Below, piece by piece: positions 9,095 through 18,808 of a stretch of DNA of 48,600 nucleotides. The translations under genes and the position numbers were made by a program. Numbering within the stretch: position 1 is the first letter of the stretch; every line of letters begins with the position of its first letter. Origin of the DNA: Mucilaginibacter sp. L294 (GTDB taxonomy: Bacteria > Bacteroidota > Bacteroidia > Sphingobacteriales > Sphingobacteriaceae); assembly GCF_001636615.1 (NCBI RefSeq), contig NZ_LGEK01000031.1, positions 1 to 48,600 of the forward strand, in the 5' to 3' direction. The notes under the pieces are model-generated. The model saw nothing but the letters and a program-made list of their open reading frames with translations, was not told the origin of the DNA and made no database searches.

Positions 9095-9886
9095 ATGAAG
9101 AAACTATACATACCCCTTGTATTTTTTGCATTCCTCTGCCTCACTTCATGCGTTGATATTGAGGAGCATTACGATTTTAAGCCCGATGGTTCCTGCACCG
9201 TTGCATATGGCTTTGATATGAGCAGGGCGCTTTCTGTTCTCAATAATTTAGTGTCCGATTCGGTAAAATCAACCCCACAATTTAGTCTTGTTAAGGATAC
9301 CTCCATGAACTATTACAGCACCCTGGCAGATAGCGTAATAGCCAAGATGAGCACCGAAGAGATAACCATGGCAAAAAACAGCGCGCTGCACGTTGATATG
9401 GACCTCACCAAAAACAAGATGAAGGTAGATCTTAATTATGTAGCCAAAACCCCGGCCGACCTGGCCTATTACCTGCACCATGTTTCGGCGTTCTCGATGA
9501 AGATGCCACAAGTTGAATTTCTTGATCCCAAAGAAAAGGTGGTTCAGAAACCGCTTGCACCCGGTCCGGATGATTTAAAAGGAGATCTTTTATTAGATGG
9601 ACAGGATTATTATACCTATGAAATAACGGATCATAAATTCTCCCGCACAATCAACAAAAGTAAATTCAATAAATTCCTTAAAAGCGCCGGCTCGCGGCTG
9701 GTAATGGCCAAGGCAATGCTAATTGATATGCCTTATAAAATGGTGATGAAATTTGCCAGGCCTGTTAAAAAGATCGATAATTCAAAAGCTGTCCTTTCTG
9801 CCGATAGGATGCAGGTTACCCTGATAACCAGCATGGATGAGGTGATAAAAAACCCCGCATTAATGAACCTGCAGGTAGATTTCTAA
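9095..9886 (+). CDS. Hypothetical lipoprotein
   Basis: The 263-residue protein has a lipoprotein signal peptide: a basic start (MKK), a hydrophobic core, and lipobox LTSC with Cys19. It is followed by acidic residues, as in Bacteroidetes surface or periplasmic lipoproteins. The mature part starts DIEEHYDFKPDGSCTVAYGFDMS, resembling lipoproteins whose first strands read as a beta-sheet domain. No catalytic motif or known domain was recognised. It is followed after 7 nt by the Rieske gene on the same strand, so the two are probably co-transcribed. Function unknown. Confidence 0.85.
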   Translation: MKKLYIPLVFFAFLCLTSCVDIEEHYDFKPDGSCTVAYGFDMSRALSVLNNLVSDSVKSTPQFSLVKDTSMNYYSTLADSVIAKMSTEEITMAKNSALHVDMDLTKNKMKVDLNYVAKTPADLAYYLHHVSAFSMKMPQVEFLDPKEKVVQKPLAPGPDDLKGDLLLDGQDYYTYEITDHKFSRTINKSKFNKFLKSAGSRLVMAKAMLIDMPYKMVMKFARPVKKIDNSKAVLSADRMQVTLITSMDEVIKNPALMNLQVDF

Positions 9887-9893
9887 ATAATTT

Positions 9894-10223
9894 ATGAAGT
9901 GGTATCCCGTACCCGGCATTGAACTTACCGGCGAACCGTTCATCAAAAAAGTTAAACTAAGCGGCAAAGGCATCATCATCATTGGATATGAGAACAACCT
10001 TTATGCTTTAGGTTCGACCTGCCCGCATGCCGGTGCCGAACTGAGCGGCGGCTGGTGCAAGGAAGGTAAACTCATTTGCCCGTTTCACCGATACGCATAC
10101 GATCTGGAAACAGGCAAGGGCGACCCCGGCCAAAACGACTACGTGGACAGTTTTCCTGTTGAAATAAGGGCAGGAGAGGTGTATATAGGGATAGAAACGT
10201 TCTGGGACAGGGTATTTAACTAA
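9894..10223 (+). CDS. Rieske [2Fe-2S] ferredoxin-like protein
   Basis: A small cytoplasmic electron carrier of 109 residues, essentially one Rieske domain. The cluster ligands are visible as C43-x-H45 (CPHAG) and C62-x2-H65 (CPFHR), with 16 residues between the two motifs. The Gly-rich end GKGDPGQND is also typical. There is no transmembrane helix or Tat signal, so it is of the soluble NirD/biphenyl-dioxygenase-ferredoxin kind, and its redox partner is not in the window. It follows the lipoprotein gene by 7 nt. Confidence 0.92.
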   Translation: MKWYPVPGIELTGEPFIKKVKLSGKGIIIIGYENNLYALGSTCPHAGAELSGGWCKEGKLICPFHRYAYDLETGKGDPGQNDYVDSFPVEIRAGEVYIGIETFWDRVFN

Positions 10224-10227
10224 TACC

Positions 10228-10437
10228 TTCGCAATCGCCTGGCTCTTGCCGGGTGATGACTATTACAAACGGCCCCTGGCCGCAGTAAATACACGAGGAT
10301 CGGCCGGAGGCCTCATAATAACGATCACTCGGCTGGAGCCGAGCGACTGCATCTATGCATGGCGGCTTGGTGACAACACCAATAAGGGCGAAAAACAAGT
10401 AAAACCACTCACCAATAAACTCAATCAACCATTCACT
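10228..10437. repeat. Composite palindromic repeat region
   Basis: Contains several GC-rich hairpins, including GGCCCCTGGCC, TCGGCCGGAGGCC and CTCGGCTGGAGCCGAG (10328-10343). The last matches, in inverted orientation, the palindrome at 23411-23430. The right end (10405-10437) shares words with the hairpins at 2657 and 35171. It separates the Rieske gene from the converging folD and is likely to act as a terminator. No protein is supported here. Confidence 0.65.
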
Positions 10438-11317
10438 AAGAATATACTTCCTTATTAGCCGATGCCAAGGTGTTTTTCAACAACCCGATGATGGTCATTA
10501 AACCTACACCACCCGGTACCGGGGTTATCCATGATGCTTTTTGTGATACACCTTCAAAATCAACATCACCATAAAGCTTAAAGCCCGATTTGGTTACGGT
10601 TGAGGTTTCGCGGTTCATACCTACATCAATCACCACAACGCCATCTTTAACCATATCGGCAGTAATGAAATTCTTTTTACCGATGGCTACGATCAGGATA
10701 TCGGCATCCAGCGTAAATTTCTTAATATCGGGTGTACGGCTATGGCAAATGGTTACTGTACAGTTACCTGGTGTGGTGTTTCGCGCCATCAGGATGCTCA
10801 TAGGCGAACCTACTATATTGCTGCGGCCAACTACCACGCAATGTTTACCTGCTGTCTCTATACCGTACTCTTTCAGTATTAATGTGATGCCGTAAGGTGT
10901 AGCAGGGATAAACGATGGCAGGTTGCGTTGCATACGGCCCAAATTAACAGGGTGGAAGCCGTCTACATCTTTACGGTGGTCAATACGTTCGGTTACTTTC
11001 TCCGGATCGATGTGTTTAGGCAGGGGTAGTTGTACAATGATACCGTCAATGTTAGCATCAGCATTCAGTTCCGTTACCTTGGCAAGTAGTTCTTCCTCAG
11101 TAACATTATCCTCATAACGTACAAGTGAGGATTTGAAGCCCACCTTTTCGCAGTTCTTCATTTTGCTGGCAACATAGGTTTCGCTTCCACCATCGTGGCC
11201 AACCAAAACGGCTACCAAATGCGGCTTGCGACCGGTGCGCTCTAAAATTTTAGCTGCTTCTTCAGCTATTTCACCTTTAAGTTTTTCTGATACGTATTTT
11301 CCGTCTAAAAGCTGCAT
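10436..11317 (-). CDS. folD: Bifunctional methylene-THF dehydrogenase / methenyl-THF cyclohydrolase
   Basis: Interconverts 5,10-methylene-, 5,10-methenyl- and 10-formyl-tetrahydrofolate in the cytosol, supplying one-carbon units. The 293-residue protein has the FolD signatures: [14 protein letters not shown] with the catalytic Lys, [39 protein letters not shown] (NADP site), and [15 protein letters not shown] at the C-terminus. Length and domain order are normal. It lies upstream of a large inverted repeat and lepA, all on the minus strand; the repeat makes an operon with lepA unlikely. Confidence 0.97.
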   Translation of the reverse strand: MQLLDGKYVSEKLKGEIAEEAAKILERTGRKPHLVAVLVGHDGGSETYVASKMKNCEKVGFKSSLVRYEDNVTEEELLAKVTELNADANIDGIIVQLPLPKHIDPEKVTERIDHRKDVDGFHPVNLGRMQRNLPSFIPATPYGITLILKEYGIETAGKHCVVVGRSNIVGSPMSILMARNTTPGNCTVTICHSRTPDIKKFTLDADILIVAIGKKNFITADMVKDGVVVIDVGMNRETSTVTKSGFKLYGDVDFEGVSQKASWITPVPGGVGLMTIIGLLKNTLASANKEVYS

Positions 11318-11332
11318 AATTTACTATTAAAG

Positions 11333-11467
11333 CGTCATTGCGAGGAACGAAGCAATCTCTAAAGAGACAGGCGTTTACGCAATTTATAGATGGGCTTTCG
11401 CCATTAAAAATAATTCTTCCTTTTTTGATTAGCATATATAGAGATTGCTTCGTTCCTCGCAATGACG
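11333..11467. repeat. Long inverted repeat (CGTCATTGCGAGG family)
   Basis: Two perfect 28-bp arms, 11333-11360 (CGTCATTGCGAGGAACGAAG then CAATCTCT) and its exact complement at 11440-11467, flank 79 bp of AT-rich sequence. A degenerate member is at 48169-48260. The structure resembles a non-coding miniature inverted-repeat or REP-type element, lying between folD and lepA. Confidence 0.88.
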
Positions 11468-11484
11468 GACGAAACAAAATCAAA

Positions 11485-13272
11485 TTAATCTAACTTCAAC
11501 ACCGCCATAAATGCCGATTGTGGTATCTCTACGTTACCAACCTGGCGCATGCGTTTTTTACCTTTTTTCTGTTTTTCTAACAGCTTACGCTTACGCGATA
11601 TATCACCACCATAACATTTGGCGGTTACATCTTTACGTAAGGCTTTCACTGTTTCGCGGGCGATAATTTTAGCGCCGATAGAAGCCTGTATAATGATCTC
11701 GAACTGCTGGCGGGGCAATAGCTCTTTCAGCTTCTCGCAGATCTTTTTACCAAAATCATAAGAGTTACCGCGGAAGATCAATGAGGATAAAGCATCAACC
11801 GGCTCGGCATTTAGCTTAATATCTAAACGAACCAAGTCAGATTGGCGGTAGCCTATCTGGTGATAATCAAAAGAGGCATAACCTTTTGAAATGGTTTTCA
11901 GCTTATCGTAAAAATCGAATACGATCTCGCCCATTGGCATCTCGAACACCAGCTCTACACGGTCTGATGTCAGGTACGACTGGTTTTTGATGAAACCACG
12001 TTTTTGGATACAAAGCGACATTACCGGGCCAACAAATTCGGCTTTGGTGATGATGGTTGCTTTGATATATGGTTCTTCAACAAAATCTATCCTACTTGGG
12101 TCGGGCAGGTCTGATGGGTTATTTACGATGATAGGGTCGCCTTTGGTGCTGTGTGCGATGTACGATACGTTGGGTACGGTAGTAATCACCGTCATATCAA
12201 ACTCGCGCTCTAAACGCTCCTGGATGATCTCCATGTGCAGCATCCCCAGGAAACCACAACGGAAACCAAAGCCTAATGCCGCTGATGATTCCGGTTCAAA
12301 AACCAGTGAAGCATCATTCAGCTGCAGCTTCGCCATTGATTCGCGCAGTTCTTCGTAATCCTCGGTATCAACCGGGTAAATCCCCGCGAATACCATTGGT
12401 TTCACTTCCTCAAAACCCTGTATGCCACCTTCACAAGGGCGGGCAATAGTTGTAATGGTATCGCCAACTTTTACCTCGCGCGATTCTTTGATGCCGGATA
12501 TGATATAACCAACATCGCCGGTTTTGATGACGTCTTTTGGTAATTGTTTCAGTTTAAGCGTACCAACCTCTTCAGCTATGTATTGCTTTTCGGTAGCGAA
12601 GAATTTTACCTTATCGCCCTTGCGGATCTCGCCGTTCACCACTTTAAAGTAAGCTACAATACCACGGAACGAGTTATAAACCGAATCGAATATCAAAGCT
12701 TGCAAAGGTGCTTCCGGGTCGCCAACAGGGGCGGGGACACGCTCTATAATGGCACGCAGGATATCCAATACGCCCATACCGGTTTTACCCGATGCGGCAA
12801 GGATCTCTTCGCGTTTACAGCCAATCAGCTCAACAATCTGGTCTTTAACTTCCTCGGGCATAGCGCCGGGCAGGTCCATTTTGTTGAGTACCGGAATAAT
12901 TTCCAGGTCGTTCTCTAACGCCAGGTAAAGGTTTGATATGGTTTGCGCCTGTATGCCTTGCGCCGCGTCAACAATAAGCAATGCGCCTTCGCAGGCTGCT
13001 ATGGAACGCGATACCTCGTACGAAAAATCTACGTGGCCGGGGGTATCTATCAGGTTCAGGACATATTTTTGCCCGTCGAGTTCATAATCCATCTGGATGG
13101 CATGGCTTTTTATAGTGATGCCACGCTCGCGCTCCAGGTCCATATCATCAAGCAATTGGGCTTGTGATTCGCGCTGGGTGATAGTGCCTGTGTATTCTAA
13201 TAACCTATCGGCAAGGGTACTTTTACCGTGGTCAATATGTGCTATGATACAAAAATTACGTATGTGCTTCAT
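11485..13272 (-). CDS. lepA: Elongation factor 4 (LepA), ribosome-binding GTPase
   Basis: A translational GTPase that acts on stalled ribosomes or in initiation and 30S maturation. The 595-residue protein begins with [20 protein letters not shown] (P-loop AHIDHGKST) and has the G2 RGITIKS, G3 [12 protein letters not shown] and G4 NKMDLP motifs. It ends in the LepA-specific C-terminal domain ([43 protein letters not shown]), which separates it from EF-G. Length is standard. A perfect -7 box ends 7 nt upstream of the ATG. Confidence 0.98.
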   Translation of the reverse strand: MKHIRNFCIIAHIDHGKSTLADRLLEYTGTITQRESQAQLLDDMDLERERGITIKSHAIQMDYELDGQKYVLNLIDTPGHVDFSYEVSRSIAACEGALLIVDAAQGIQAQTISNLYLALENDLEIIPVLNKMDLPGAMPEEVKDQIVELIGCKREEILAASGKTGMGVLDILRAIIERVPAPVGDPEAPLQALIFDSVYNSFRGIVAYFKVVNGEIRKGDKVKFFATEKQYIAEEVGTLKLKQLPKDVIKTGDVGYIISGIKESREVKVGDTITTIARPCEGGIQGFEEVKPMVFAGIYPVDTEDYEELRESMAKLQLNDASLVFEPESSAALGFGFRCGFLGMLHMEIIQERLEREFDMTVITTVPNVSYIAHSTKGDPIIVNNPSDLPDPSRIDFVEEPYIKATIITKAEFVGPVMSLCIQKRGFIKNQSYLTSDRVELVFEMPMGEIVFDFYDKLKTISKGYASFDYHQIGYRQSDLVRLDIKLNAEPVDALSSLIFRGNSYDFGKKICEKLKELLPRQQFEIIIQASIGAKIIARETVKALRKDVTAKCYGGDISRKRKLLEKQKKGKKRMRQVGNVEIPQSAFMAVLKLD

Positions 13273-13279
13273 TCAAGCG

Positions 13280-13287
13280 CAAAAATA
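13280..13287 (-). promoter_or_regulatory. -7 promoter box of lepA
   Basis: The minus strand reads TATTTTTG (TAnnTTTG), ending 7 nt before the lepA ATG. This is the same box and the same spacing as at dnaB. Confidence 0.5.
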
Positions 13288-13331
13288 ACTTTTTAAGCGG
13301 ATAATTTGGCATGTAATTTTGCCTAATGATT

Positions 13332-14099
13332 TTACTTAGGTTGTTGCAATAGTTCAAACAGGCAGGCGGTTAGGTTGAAGCAGAAATGGAAGAATATACC
13401 ATACCAAAGTGTGTTTTCGCGCACACGTACATAACCGATAAATAACGCGAACGGGATAAGCCAGAAAAGCGATATAAAACTGAGGTGTATAATGGCAAAC
13501 AAAAACGCGGAAATATAAACTGCCTGGTGGGTATCTGATACCTTTAGCAAGCTTTGCAGCAAATATCCCCTAAAGCCTAATTCTTCGAACAAAGCGGGCG
13601 TAACCGCGGTAAAAAACACCAGTAAAAATATGGCGTAATAATTACCACGAGATGCATTAAACAGGTGCTTTTCCTGCGAATAGATAGTAACGTTTAGCCA
13701 ATCTACAGAATAATGTACCAGGAAGGCCCCGGCCATGGCTATGCCACAATATGCCGATAGCTTTTGTAGTGAAAACCCGGGCCATTTAAGCAACGCTTTA
13801 TTCTCTGACCAATTGATGGCAAAAAAGCTAACCGTTAAAATGACGCATGCTAACTCAAGAACCAGGTACCATGAAATTTCCTGGAATGCATCGGTAAATT
13901 GGCTGAGGCAGCATAAAAACAAGTACAACGCATAAAATATCGCGGCCTGTTTTAACAGGTTCCATTGGTCGGTTACTTTAACTTCGGATAATGATTGCTT
14001 TGCACCACAGCTATTGCAAAACTTGCTATCGATATTTAATAATGCCGTGCATTGTACACAGGCCTTAGTTTCAGACGGGGCAATTTCTTCGCTAAGCAA
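13332..14099 (-). CDS. CPBP-family intramembrane protease with N-terminal zinc ribbon
   Basis: The 255-residue protein has an N-terminal zinc ribbon (CVQC near residue 15 and CNSCG near residue 32), then about seven hydrophobic segments. The CPBP (CAAX protease/bacteriocin-processing) glutamate motif EELGFRGYLLQSL follows, with later conserved histidines (AIIHLSF and FFHFCFNL), which together form the predicted metal site of an Rce1-like intramembrane protease. Translation must start at TTG (14099) to keep the zinc ribbon; no ATG is available upstream of it. The upstream zinc-ribbon gene stops only 3 nt before this TTG, so the two are probably translationally coupled. The substrate is unknown. 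Confidence 0.85.
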   Translation of the reverse strand: MLSEEIAPSETKACVQCTALLNIDSKFCNSCGAKQSLSEVKVTDQWNLLKQAAIFYALYLFLCCLSQFTDAFQEISWYLVLELACVILTVSFFAINWSENKALLKWPGFSLQKLSAYCGIAMAGAFLVHYSVDWLNVTIYSQEKHLFNASRGNYYAIFLLVFFTAVTPALFEELGFRGYLLQSLLKVSDTHQAVYISAFLFAIIHLSFISLFWLIPFALFIGYVRVRENTLWYGIFFHFCFNLTACLFELLQQPK

Positions 14100-14102
14100 T
14101 GG

Positions 14103-14645
14103 TTAGTCTTTTATATTATGTTCTTTTTTAAACTTCTCCAGTTCAAGGGCCGATTTAATACCGTTTATCAGGTACCCTATGATAATTATTTTAACAATGA
14201 TGCCACTTGCTATGTTAACCGGGTTATCAATAATGAGCAGTATTTGAACAATAAGATAAAGCACCAAACCTGATACGATACAAGCCAGGGGCTTTTTCTT
14301 GCTATAACTCCCTAATACCAGAAACAATACAGCTAAAATTAATGAAGGTAAAGTATAGGCAAGTACGTTTGGGTCATCCTGTTTTGTAAAAAAACTGATA
14401 ATAGCACCTAACAGAGCAAAACCCGCAAGGTAATACAGCGAGTTTCCGGCCCTTTTCACCTTATCGTTATATACGTTATAATCTATATTATTAACTTCGT
14501 TCTGGCTGAGGAATACCCGTTGTTCGTGTTCGGTACCCTTTATTGGGTAACCACAATTTGTACAATAAACATCGTCGTTTACAATTTCATTAAAGCAAGA
14601 GGCGCATCTTTCTTTAGGTTGTGCTATGGTTAGGCTATCGTCCAT
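14103..14645 (-). CDS. Zinc-ribbon membrane protein
   Basis: The 180-residue protein has an N-terminal four-cysteine zinc ribbon (CASC and CTNCG) of the same type as its downstream neighbour. A polar linker is followed by four hydrophobic segments (about residues 70-160) and a lysine-rich tail. No catalytic motif was seen. The next gene starts 3 nt after its stop and also combines a zinc ribbon with a membrane domain, so the two probably act together in the inner membrane. Function unknown. Confidence 0.82.
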   Translation of the reverse strand: MDDSLTIAQPKERCASCFNEIVNDDVYCTNCGYPIKGTEHEQRVFLSQNEVNNIDYNVYNDKVKRAGNSLYYLAGFALLGAIISFFTKQDDPNVLAYTLPSLILAVLFLVLGSYSKKKPLACIVSGLVLYLIVQILLIIDNPVNIASGIIVKIIIIGYLINGIKSALELEKFKKEHNIKD

Positions 14646-14724
14646 TATTTAAGGTTTAGAACCTCTAAAATAAATCTTCGGAATTGATTATGAAAGAAAA
14701 TTTTGTAATTTTTAGTAAATGCCT

Positions 14725-16356
14725 TTATTGTTGTACTACCCGCACAAAAACCGGCGTTTCTGTTGCCACAATTTTTAATTCCCCATTTACAGGGCTTACT
14801 TCACTGCTAACCATGGCATTGGCACCGGGTTTCAAACTATAAATTACGGCTTTTGCCCCTGCATCCAAATTAAGTGTGTAATCGGCAGTACGCCCTTTTT
14901 GATCGGGTACGGTTAATATATAAATAGTGCTTTTAGCGCTTTTATACACATCAACTAATGGATCGGCATTGATAGTACCCTTATAGACGTAATTGCCCAT
15001 TAGTTTGTTTACCTGCAAAATATAATCGGCGGCGGGGCGGCGTTTGGGGCTTTCGGCCAGGCCGGATGTCATATACTGTTCGGGATTATTCGGCGCGGCA
15101 TCAAACAACTGGTAAAAAAACAGGCGTTTGATACCATGCCGTGCATACATTAATGATGAGCGCAATATCCAATCGGCTTGCGTTACCAGTGCCGGTTTAT
15201 TACCAATAGGCGGCGCGTGCTGATAGCTTTTTTGGTTGATATCGTATCCCGTTTCGGTTACCCAAACCTCGGGTTTATTTTTTAAACCATTTGCCAGTTT
15301 TACAAAACCATCGGCCACACTGCCAGCCATGGTCAACTCAGGTGCTACACCTGTTGACGCGCGCTGGTGGGTAAACACGCTGCCATCGTTAGCGTACAGG
15401 TGGTAATTGACCACATCGAAACAGAGGTTTACACTGCCATCGGCTTTTAAACCCCGGTTGGCCTTGCACCAGTTTATCATCCGTTGTACATATTTTACAT
15501 CGGCAGTAGCCAGCCCGCCCATCACTACGATCATGTTCGGGTCGGCGGTTTTTACGCCGGCGTTGTTGCCCAGCGTACCTTTATGCCCGTCATAAAAAGC
15601 CGACAGGTTTGCGGCATATTCCTCAGGCGATTGCGTGGCTTTATCGCCCTTCCACCAGCGGTCGGGCTCGTTGCCGCATTCTATATATTTGATAAGCCCA
15701 AGGCCAATTTTAACGGTGTTTACTACATCATTTTTCCAACGGGGGCGGCCATCAACCTTTACCAGCGCGGGGTTTACATTTGGGTTTGCGCCATATCGCG
15801 CAGCAAACTGGAACGCGGTACGGGCCTGCACAATATATGATGCAGGTTTTGAACGATCAGCCCCATAGGGTGCCGGTACGTTCTCGTCATCGCGTTCATC
15901 GGCAGGGTAGGTGTCCATCATCCAAACCGGCAGGTTTTTGATATCGGCCACCACCATGATACTGTCCTGCTTGCAGCGAGCGTAAATAACATCGTAATAC
16001 CAGCTGCCGTTGTTGGTGGGGTTGTAGGTATAGTTGCCTTCGGTATTTTCAAGCTTGTTCCAGTTAAGGTAATGCCTTACCGCACTAAAGCTTTTAATGA
16101 GCGCCATATTGGCTTCGTAGATATGGTTACGATCGTTTTTGGCAGCGGGGTTCTCTAAAAAATTCCATTCGTAGCCATTTATGCCGAACATATTTTTTAG
16201 CGGCGTTTGGTTACTGTCGATAGCGTTTGCTTGGCGAGGATCGATCACCCTGATCGTGTCTTTTACCAGGTCCGCTGCTGTACGCCGGCTGTGGCATTGC
16301 GAAAAACCAAGCACAGCAATTAACAAAGGATATATAGATCGATAACCAAACAGCAT
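14725..16356 (-). CDS. Predicted clan-A-like glycoside hydrolase, exported
   Basis: The 543-residue protein has an N-terminal hydrophobic signal (residues 5-20) ending at a Cys21 that could be lipidated, although Gln at -1 is a poor lipobox. A TIM-barrel glycosidase follows. YIECGNEPD (Glu230) fits the acid/base at the end of beta strand 4, and VWVTETGYD (Glu368) fits the nucleophile at the end of strand 7, as in retaining clan GH-A enzymes such as GH39. A C-terminal beta domain starts near 455. The exact GH family and substrate cannot be fixed by eye. Genes on both sides are unrelated, so there is no polysaccharide utilisation locus around it. Confidence 0.75.
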   Translation of the reverse strand: MLFGYRSIYPLLIAVLGFSQCHSRRTAADLVKDTIRVIDPRQANAIDSNQTPLKNMFGINGYEWNFLENPAAKNDRNHIYEANMALIKSFSAVRHYLNWNKLENTEGNYTYNPTNNGSWYYDVIYARCKQDSIMVVADIKNLPVWMMDTYPADERDDENVPAPYGADRSKPASYIVQARTAFQFAARYGANPNVNPALVKVDGRPRWKNDVVNTVKIGLGLIKYIECGNEPDRWWKGDKATQSPEEYAANLSAFYDGHKGTLGNNAGVKTADPNMIVVMGGLATADVKYVQRMINWCKANRGLKADGSVNLCFDVVNYHLYANDGSVFTHQRASTGVAPELTMAGSVADGFVKLANGLKNKPEVWVTETGYDINQKSYQHAPPIGNKPALVTQADWILRSSLMYARHGIKRLFFYQLFDAAPNNPEQYMTSGLAESPKRRPAADYILQVNKLMGNYVYKGTINADPLVDVYKSAKSTIYILTVPDQKGRTADYTLNLDAGAKAVIYSLKPGANAMVSSEVSPVNGELKIVATETPVFVRVVQQ

Positions 16357-16410
16357 ACAAAAATTATAGATTTTTAAAGGTAATAAAAATGCTAAACGAG
16401 TGAGGGAAAG

Positions 16411-17688
16411 CTAACTCTTATAATCCAGATCGGTCAAATCTTTTACCGAGCCAAAACCGATCACATCTTTTATCACCTTGCCATCGGTCATCTCTACAGC
16501 GCGGATCAGTTTATCCGAGCCAAACTTGTCTTTGATCTGGTGCATGGTCTTTAGCGCGGTTTCCTGTTTTTCCATATCATCAAACAGGCTGTACAACATA
16601 TTGCCGTTATTTACAAAATTGGTAACAGCTACCCGCATTTGTGTTATCTGTGTATTTAAGATAGGGCTGCATTTGGTGGCTTCTTCAAACTTTGCCATGC
16701 GGATGCGGATCATCCGCATCAGGCTAATGGCATCCTGCACGGGTACGCTGATGGTAAAGGCATCGTCCCAGCGGGTATCATCGGCATAGCGGGCGGTAAA
16801 TCCTACCGATTTGCAATGGAATTTATGATGCACCATGCGCTTCTCCAGCGTAAGGCAAAGGGTCATGAACAACTGGTCGATATAGTTGATATGCTGGCGC
16901 TTCTCGGCCGAGATCTGGCGCATGGCCTGCATCCCCTTGTATTCGTGCGCTACAATATTGGTTTCGATAAAATTGAGGCGATAATGCCAGTAAATACCAT
17001 CGATACTTTTAAATATCGACCGTAAACGTTCGGGAGGGGCGTAGCGCATCTCCAGCGGGGTTTTAATTCCCGCGCGTTCCAGCCGGTATGACATGTTCGC
17101 ACCGATGCCGGGCAGGTCGCCCAGTTTCAACTCACTTAAAACCGAATCGATATTTTGCGGGGTTATCATCATTAGTCCGTCGCGTTTTTTGCCCCTTACA
17201 GATGCCAGCTTGGCCAGGAATGCATTAGGCGCTATCCCTACCGAACAGGTGAGCCAATCGCCTACCTTGGTCAGGATATCCCTTTTGATGTTGATGGCCA
17301 TCTGCATGGGGTCAACATTTTCGTAATTGCTAAAGTTTACAATGGCCTCATCAATACTTTTGGGAACCACATCGTTGCAATACTCGCGCATTACGTTGAT
17401 AATTTTGGTATGATACTGCCGGTAACGGGCCGGGTTACTCTCAACGGGAATGAGATCAGGGCATTGAACGATGGCATCGTTAAGCCGCATACCGGCTTTC
17501 AGGCCGCGTTCTTTGGCCTCGGTAGATAGCGAGATGACACAGCCATATTTACCCGTGTAAACACAAACGCCAACAGGGCGGCCACGCAGCCAGTAGTTGG
17601 CCTGTTGCTCGCACCGGGCAAAGTAACTGTTCATATCTACAAACAGCACGCGCGCTTCGGCCTTTATCTCTATCTTATTTTGGTTCAC
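16411..17688 (-). CDS. Y-family DNA polymerase (DinB/UmuC type)
   Basis: A predicted translesion polymerase of 425 residues. The N-terminal motif VLFVDMNSYFARCEQQ holds the first metal-binding Asp, followed by the steric-gate aromatic region, and SIDEAIVNF is the conserved S-x-D-E catalytic site. LPGIGANMSYRLERAGI is the helix-hairpin-helix of the thumb. The C-terminal little-finger domain spans about 250-370. No C-terminal beta-clamp motif could be named with confidence. The start is a GTG at 17688. The motif wording (MNSYFARCEQQ) is closer to UmuC-like than to classical DinB sequences, so no symbol is given. It is followed upstream (to 18088) by tandem hairpin repeats. Confidence 0.9.
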   Translation of the reverse strand: MNQNKIEIKAEARVLFVDMNSYFARCEQQANYWLRGRPVGVCVYTGKYGCVISLSTEAKERGLKAGMRLNDAIVQCPDLIPVESNPARYRQYHTKIINVMREYCNDVVPKSIDEAIVNFSNYENVDPMQMAINIKRDILTKVGDWLTCSVGIAPNAFLAKLASVRGKKRDGLMMITPQNIDSVLSELKLGDLPGIGANMSYRLERAGIKTPLEMRYAPPERLRSIFKSIDGIYWHYRLNFIETNIVAHEYKGMQAMRQISAEKRQHINYIDQLFMTLCLTLEKRMVHHKFHCKSVGFTARYADDTRWDDAFTISVPVQDAISLMRMIRIRMAKFEEATKCSPILNTQITQMRVAVTNFVNNGNMLYSLFDDMEKQETALKTMHQIKDKFGSDKLIRAVEMTDGKVIKDVIGFGSVKDLTDLDYKS

Positions 17689-17766
17689 TTACAAATTTGC
17701 TAATTATTTTAGCATTTACAAGTATTTATGTTTGTTTATTATTTAACCACGGAGCGGTTTTTTTAT

Positions 17767-17999
17767 TTAACCACAGAGGGCACAGAGAGAAAAACACAGA
17801 GTACACAAAAGGAAGAATTATTATAGCGTATTAAATCTCTGTACTCTCTGTGAAACCTCAGTGTTCTCTGTGGTAAAAATTTGCTAACCACAAAGAGCAC
17901 AGAGATAAAAAACACAGAGTGCACAAAGGGAAGAATTATTATAGCGTATTAAATCTCTGTACTCTCTGTGAAACCTCAGTGACCTCTGTGGTTAAAAAT
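17767..17999. repeat. Two tandem CACAGAG palindromic repeats
   Basis: Copy 1 is 17767-17880 and copy 2 is 17885-17999; they are nearly identical. Each is a hairpin: AACCACAGAG/AACCACAAAG...CACAGAG on the left, and TCTCTGTACTCTCTGTG ... CTCTGTGGT on the right, around the core GAAGAATTATTATAGCGTAT. A fragment (AACCACGGAG) is at 17745-17754. The single copy at 6259-6367 belongs to the same family. The two copies differ mainly in the arms, suggesting a recent tandem duplication. Confidence 0.88.
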
Positions 18000-18032
18000 T
18001 TATTAACCCTCTGTTGTTAAAATCGCCAAATC

Positions 18033-18068
18033 AAAAAATGCCATCCCGGTTTTATCAGGATGGCATTT
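18033..18068 (-). terminator. Rho-independent terminator of the DinB-like gene
   Basis: Stem AAATGCCATCC (18036-18046) and GGATGGCATTT (18058-18068), with an A tract on the plus strand at 18033-18038 that becomes a U tract on the minus-strand transcript. It lies just downstream of the gene ending at 18089. Confidence 0.8.
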
Positions 18069-18088
18069 ACTTATTCTTTTGTTGTTAA

Positions 18089-18613
18089 TTAAAATAGCAT
18101 CTCCGGCGGTGGGGTTACACCTTTTAGGCGTATGTAAATAGTTGTTTGGCCACGGTGATGGGTTTGGTGCTCAAACCCTTTTGCCAGTATCAGGCCGCGG
18201 GTGGCTTTCATTTTACCCATAGATACTTCTTCTTTGAACTGTGCCTCGGTCATGCCCTGGATAGCGCCAATAGCGTAATCGTAGCTGTCTAAAACCGCTT
18301 TGGTGGTAGCTTCTTTTGTTTGCTCAACGGTTTTCTCTAACGATACATCTTTTGCTATAGACGGTGCTTTACCGCTTGCAGTGGCTACAAAAAAGTAGTT
18401 GGCATCAGCTAAGTGCAGCATCTGGCCGGCAAAGGTGCGCACCTCTGGGGTGGCTTTAAACGCGTAACCATCGGCAGGCATGGCATCTAAATAAGCTTTT
18501 GTGTAAGCTTTGGCGCGTGTCCATTCGCCAACAATTTGGTCTTTAGTTAATTGCGCAAATACCGAGGTACAGGCAAAAGTTAGCATTACTAACAGGAATG
18601 ATAGTTTCTTCAT
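18089..18613 (-). CDS. Secreted DinB-family (DinB_2-like) protein
   Basis: The 174-residue protein has a signal peptide (MKKLSFLLVMLTFACTSVFA) and a four-helix DinB/YfiT-type domain. The predicted metal-ligand histidines are visible in QMLHLADANYFF and in FEHQTHHRGQTTIYIRLKG, the usual two conserved His blocks of the superfamily. Members bind a divalent metal and include thiol transferases, but the role of exported members is unknown. The gene has its own terminator at 18033-18068. A second, cytoplasmic DinB-family gene lies at 38294-38761. Confidence 0.85.
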   Translation of the reverse strand: MKKLSFLLVMLTFACTSVFAQLTKDQIVGEWTRAKAYTKAYLDAMPADGYAFKATPEVRTFAGQMLHLADANYFFVATASGKAPSIAKDVSLEKTVEQTKEATTKAVLDSYDYAIGAIQGMTEAQFKEEVSMGKMKATRGLILAKGFEHQTHHRGQTTIYIRLKGVTPPPEMLF

Positions 18614-18808
18614 AATGATTTAAGTATTTAGTTTTTCGTTATATAAAGGTAGTTATTTGATTTAAGCTAATACAAAAATCACAGTAATTTACCGCACTGT
18701 ATCAGAAGCAATTAGTAAAACATACCATCGTTTTAAAACCATTTATTTACCCGGCTGTTGATTGTGGGGATATTAAAATTCATAAAACCTTAAACCCGGC
18801 CCACGCCT

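Noticed and set aside
17767..17999. CRISPR array
   Set aside because: Only two tandem copies, each itself a hairpin of about 114 bp, with no short repeats separated by unique spacers and no cas genes.
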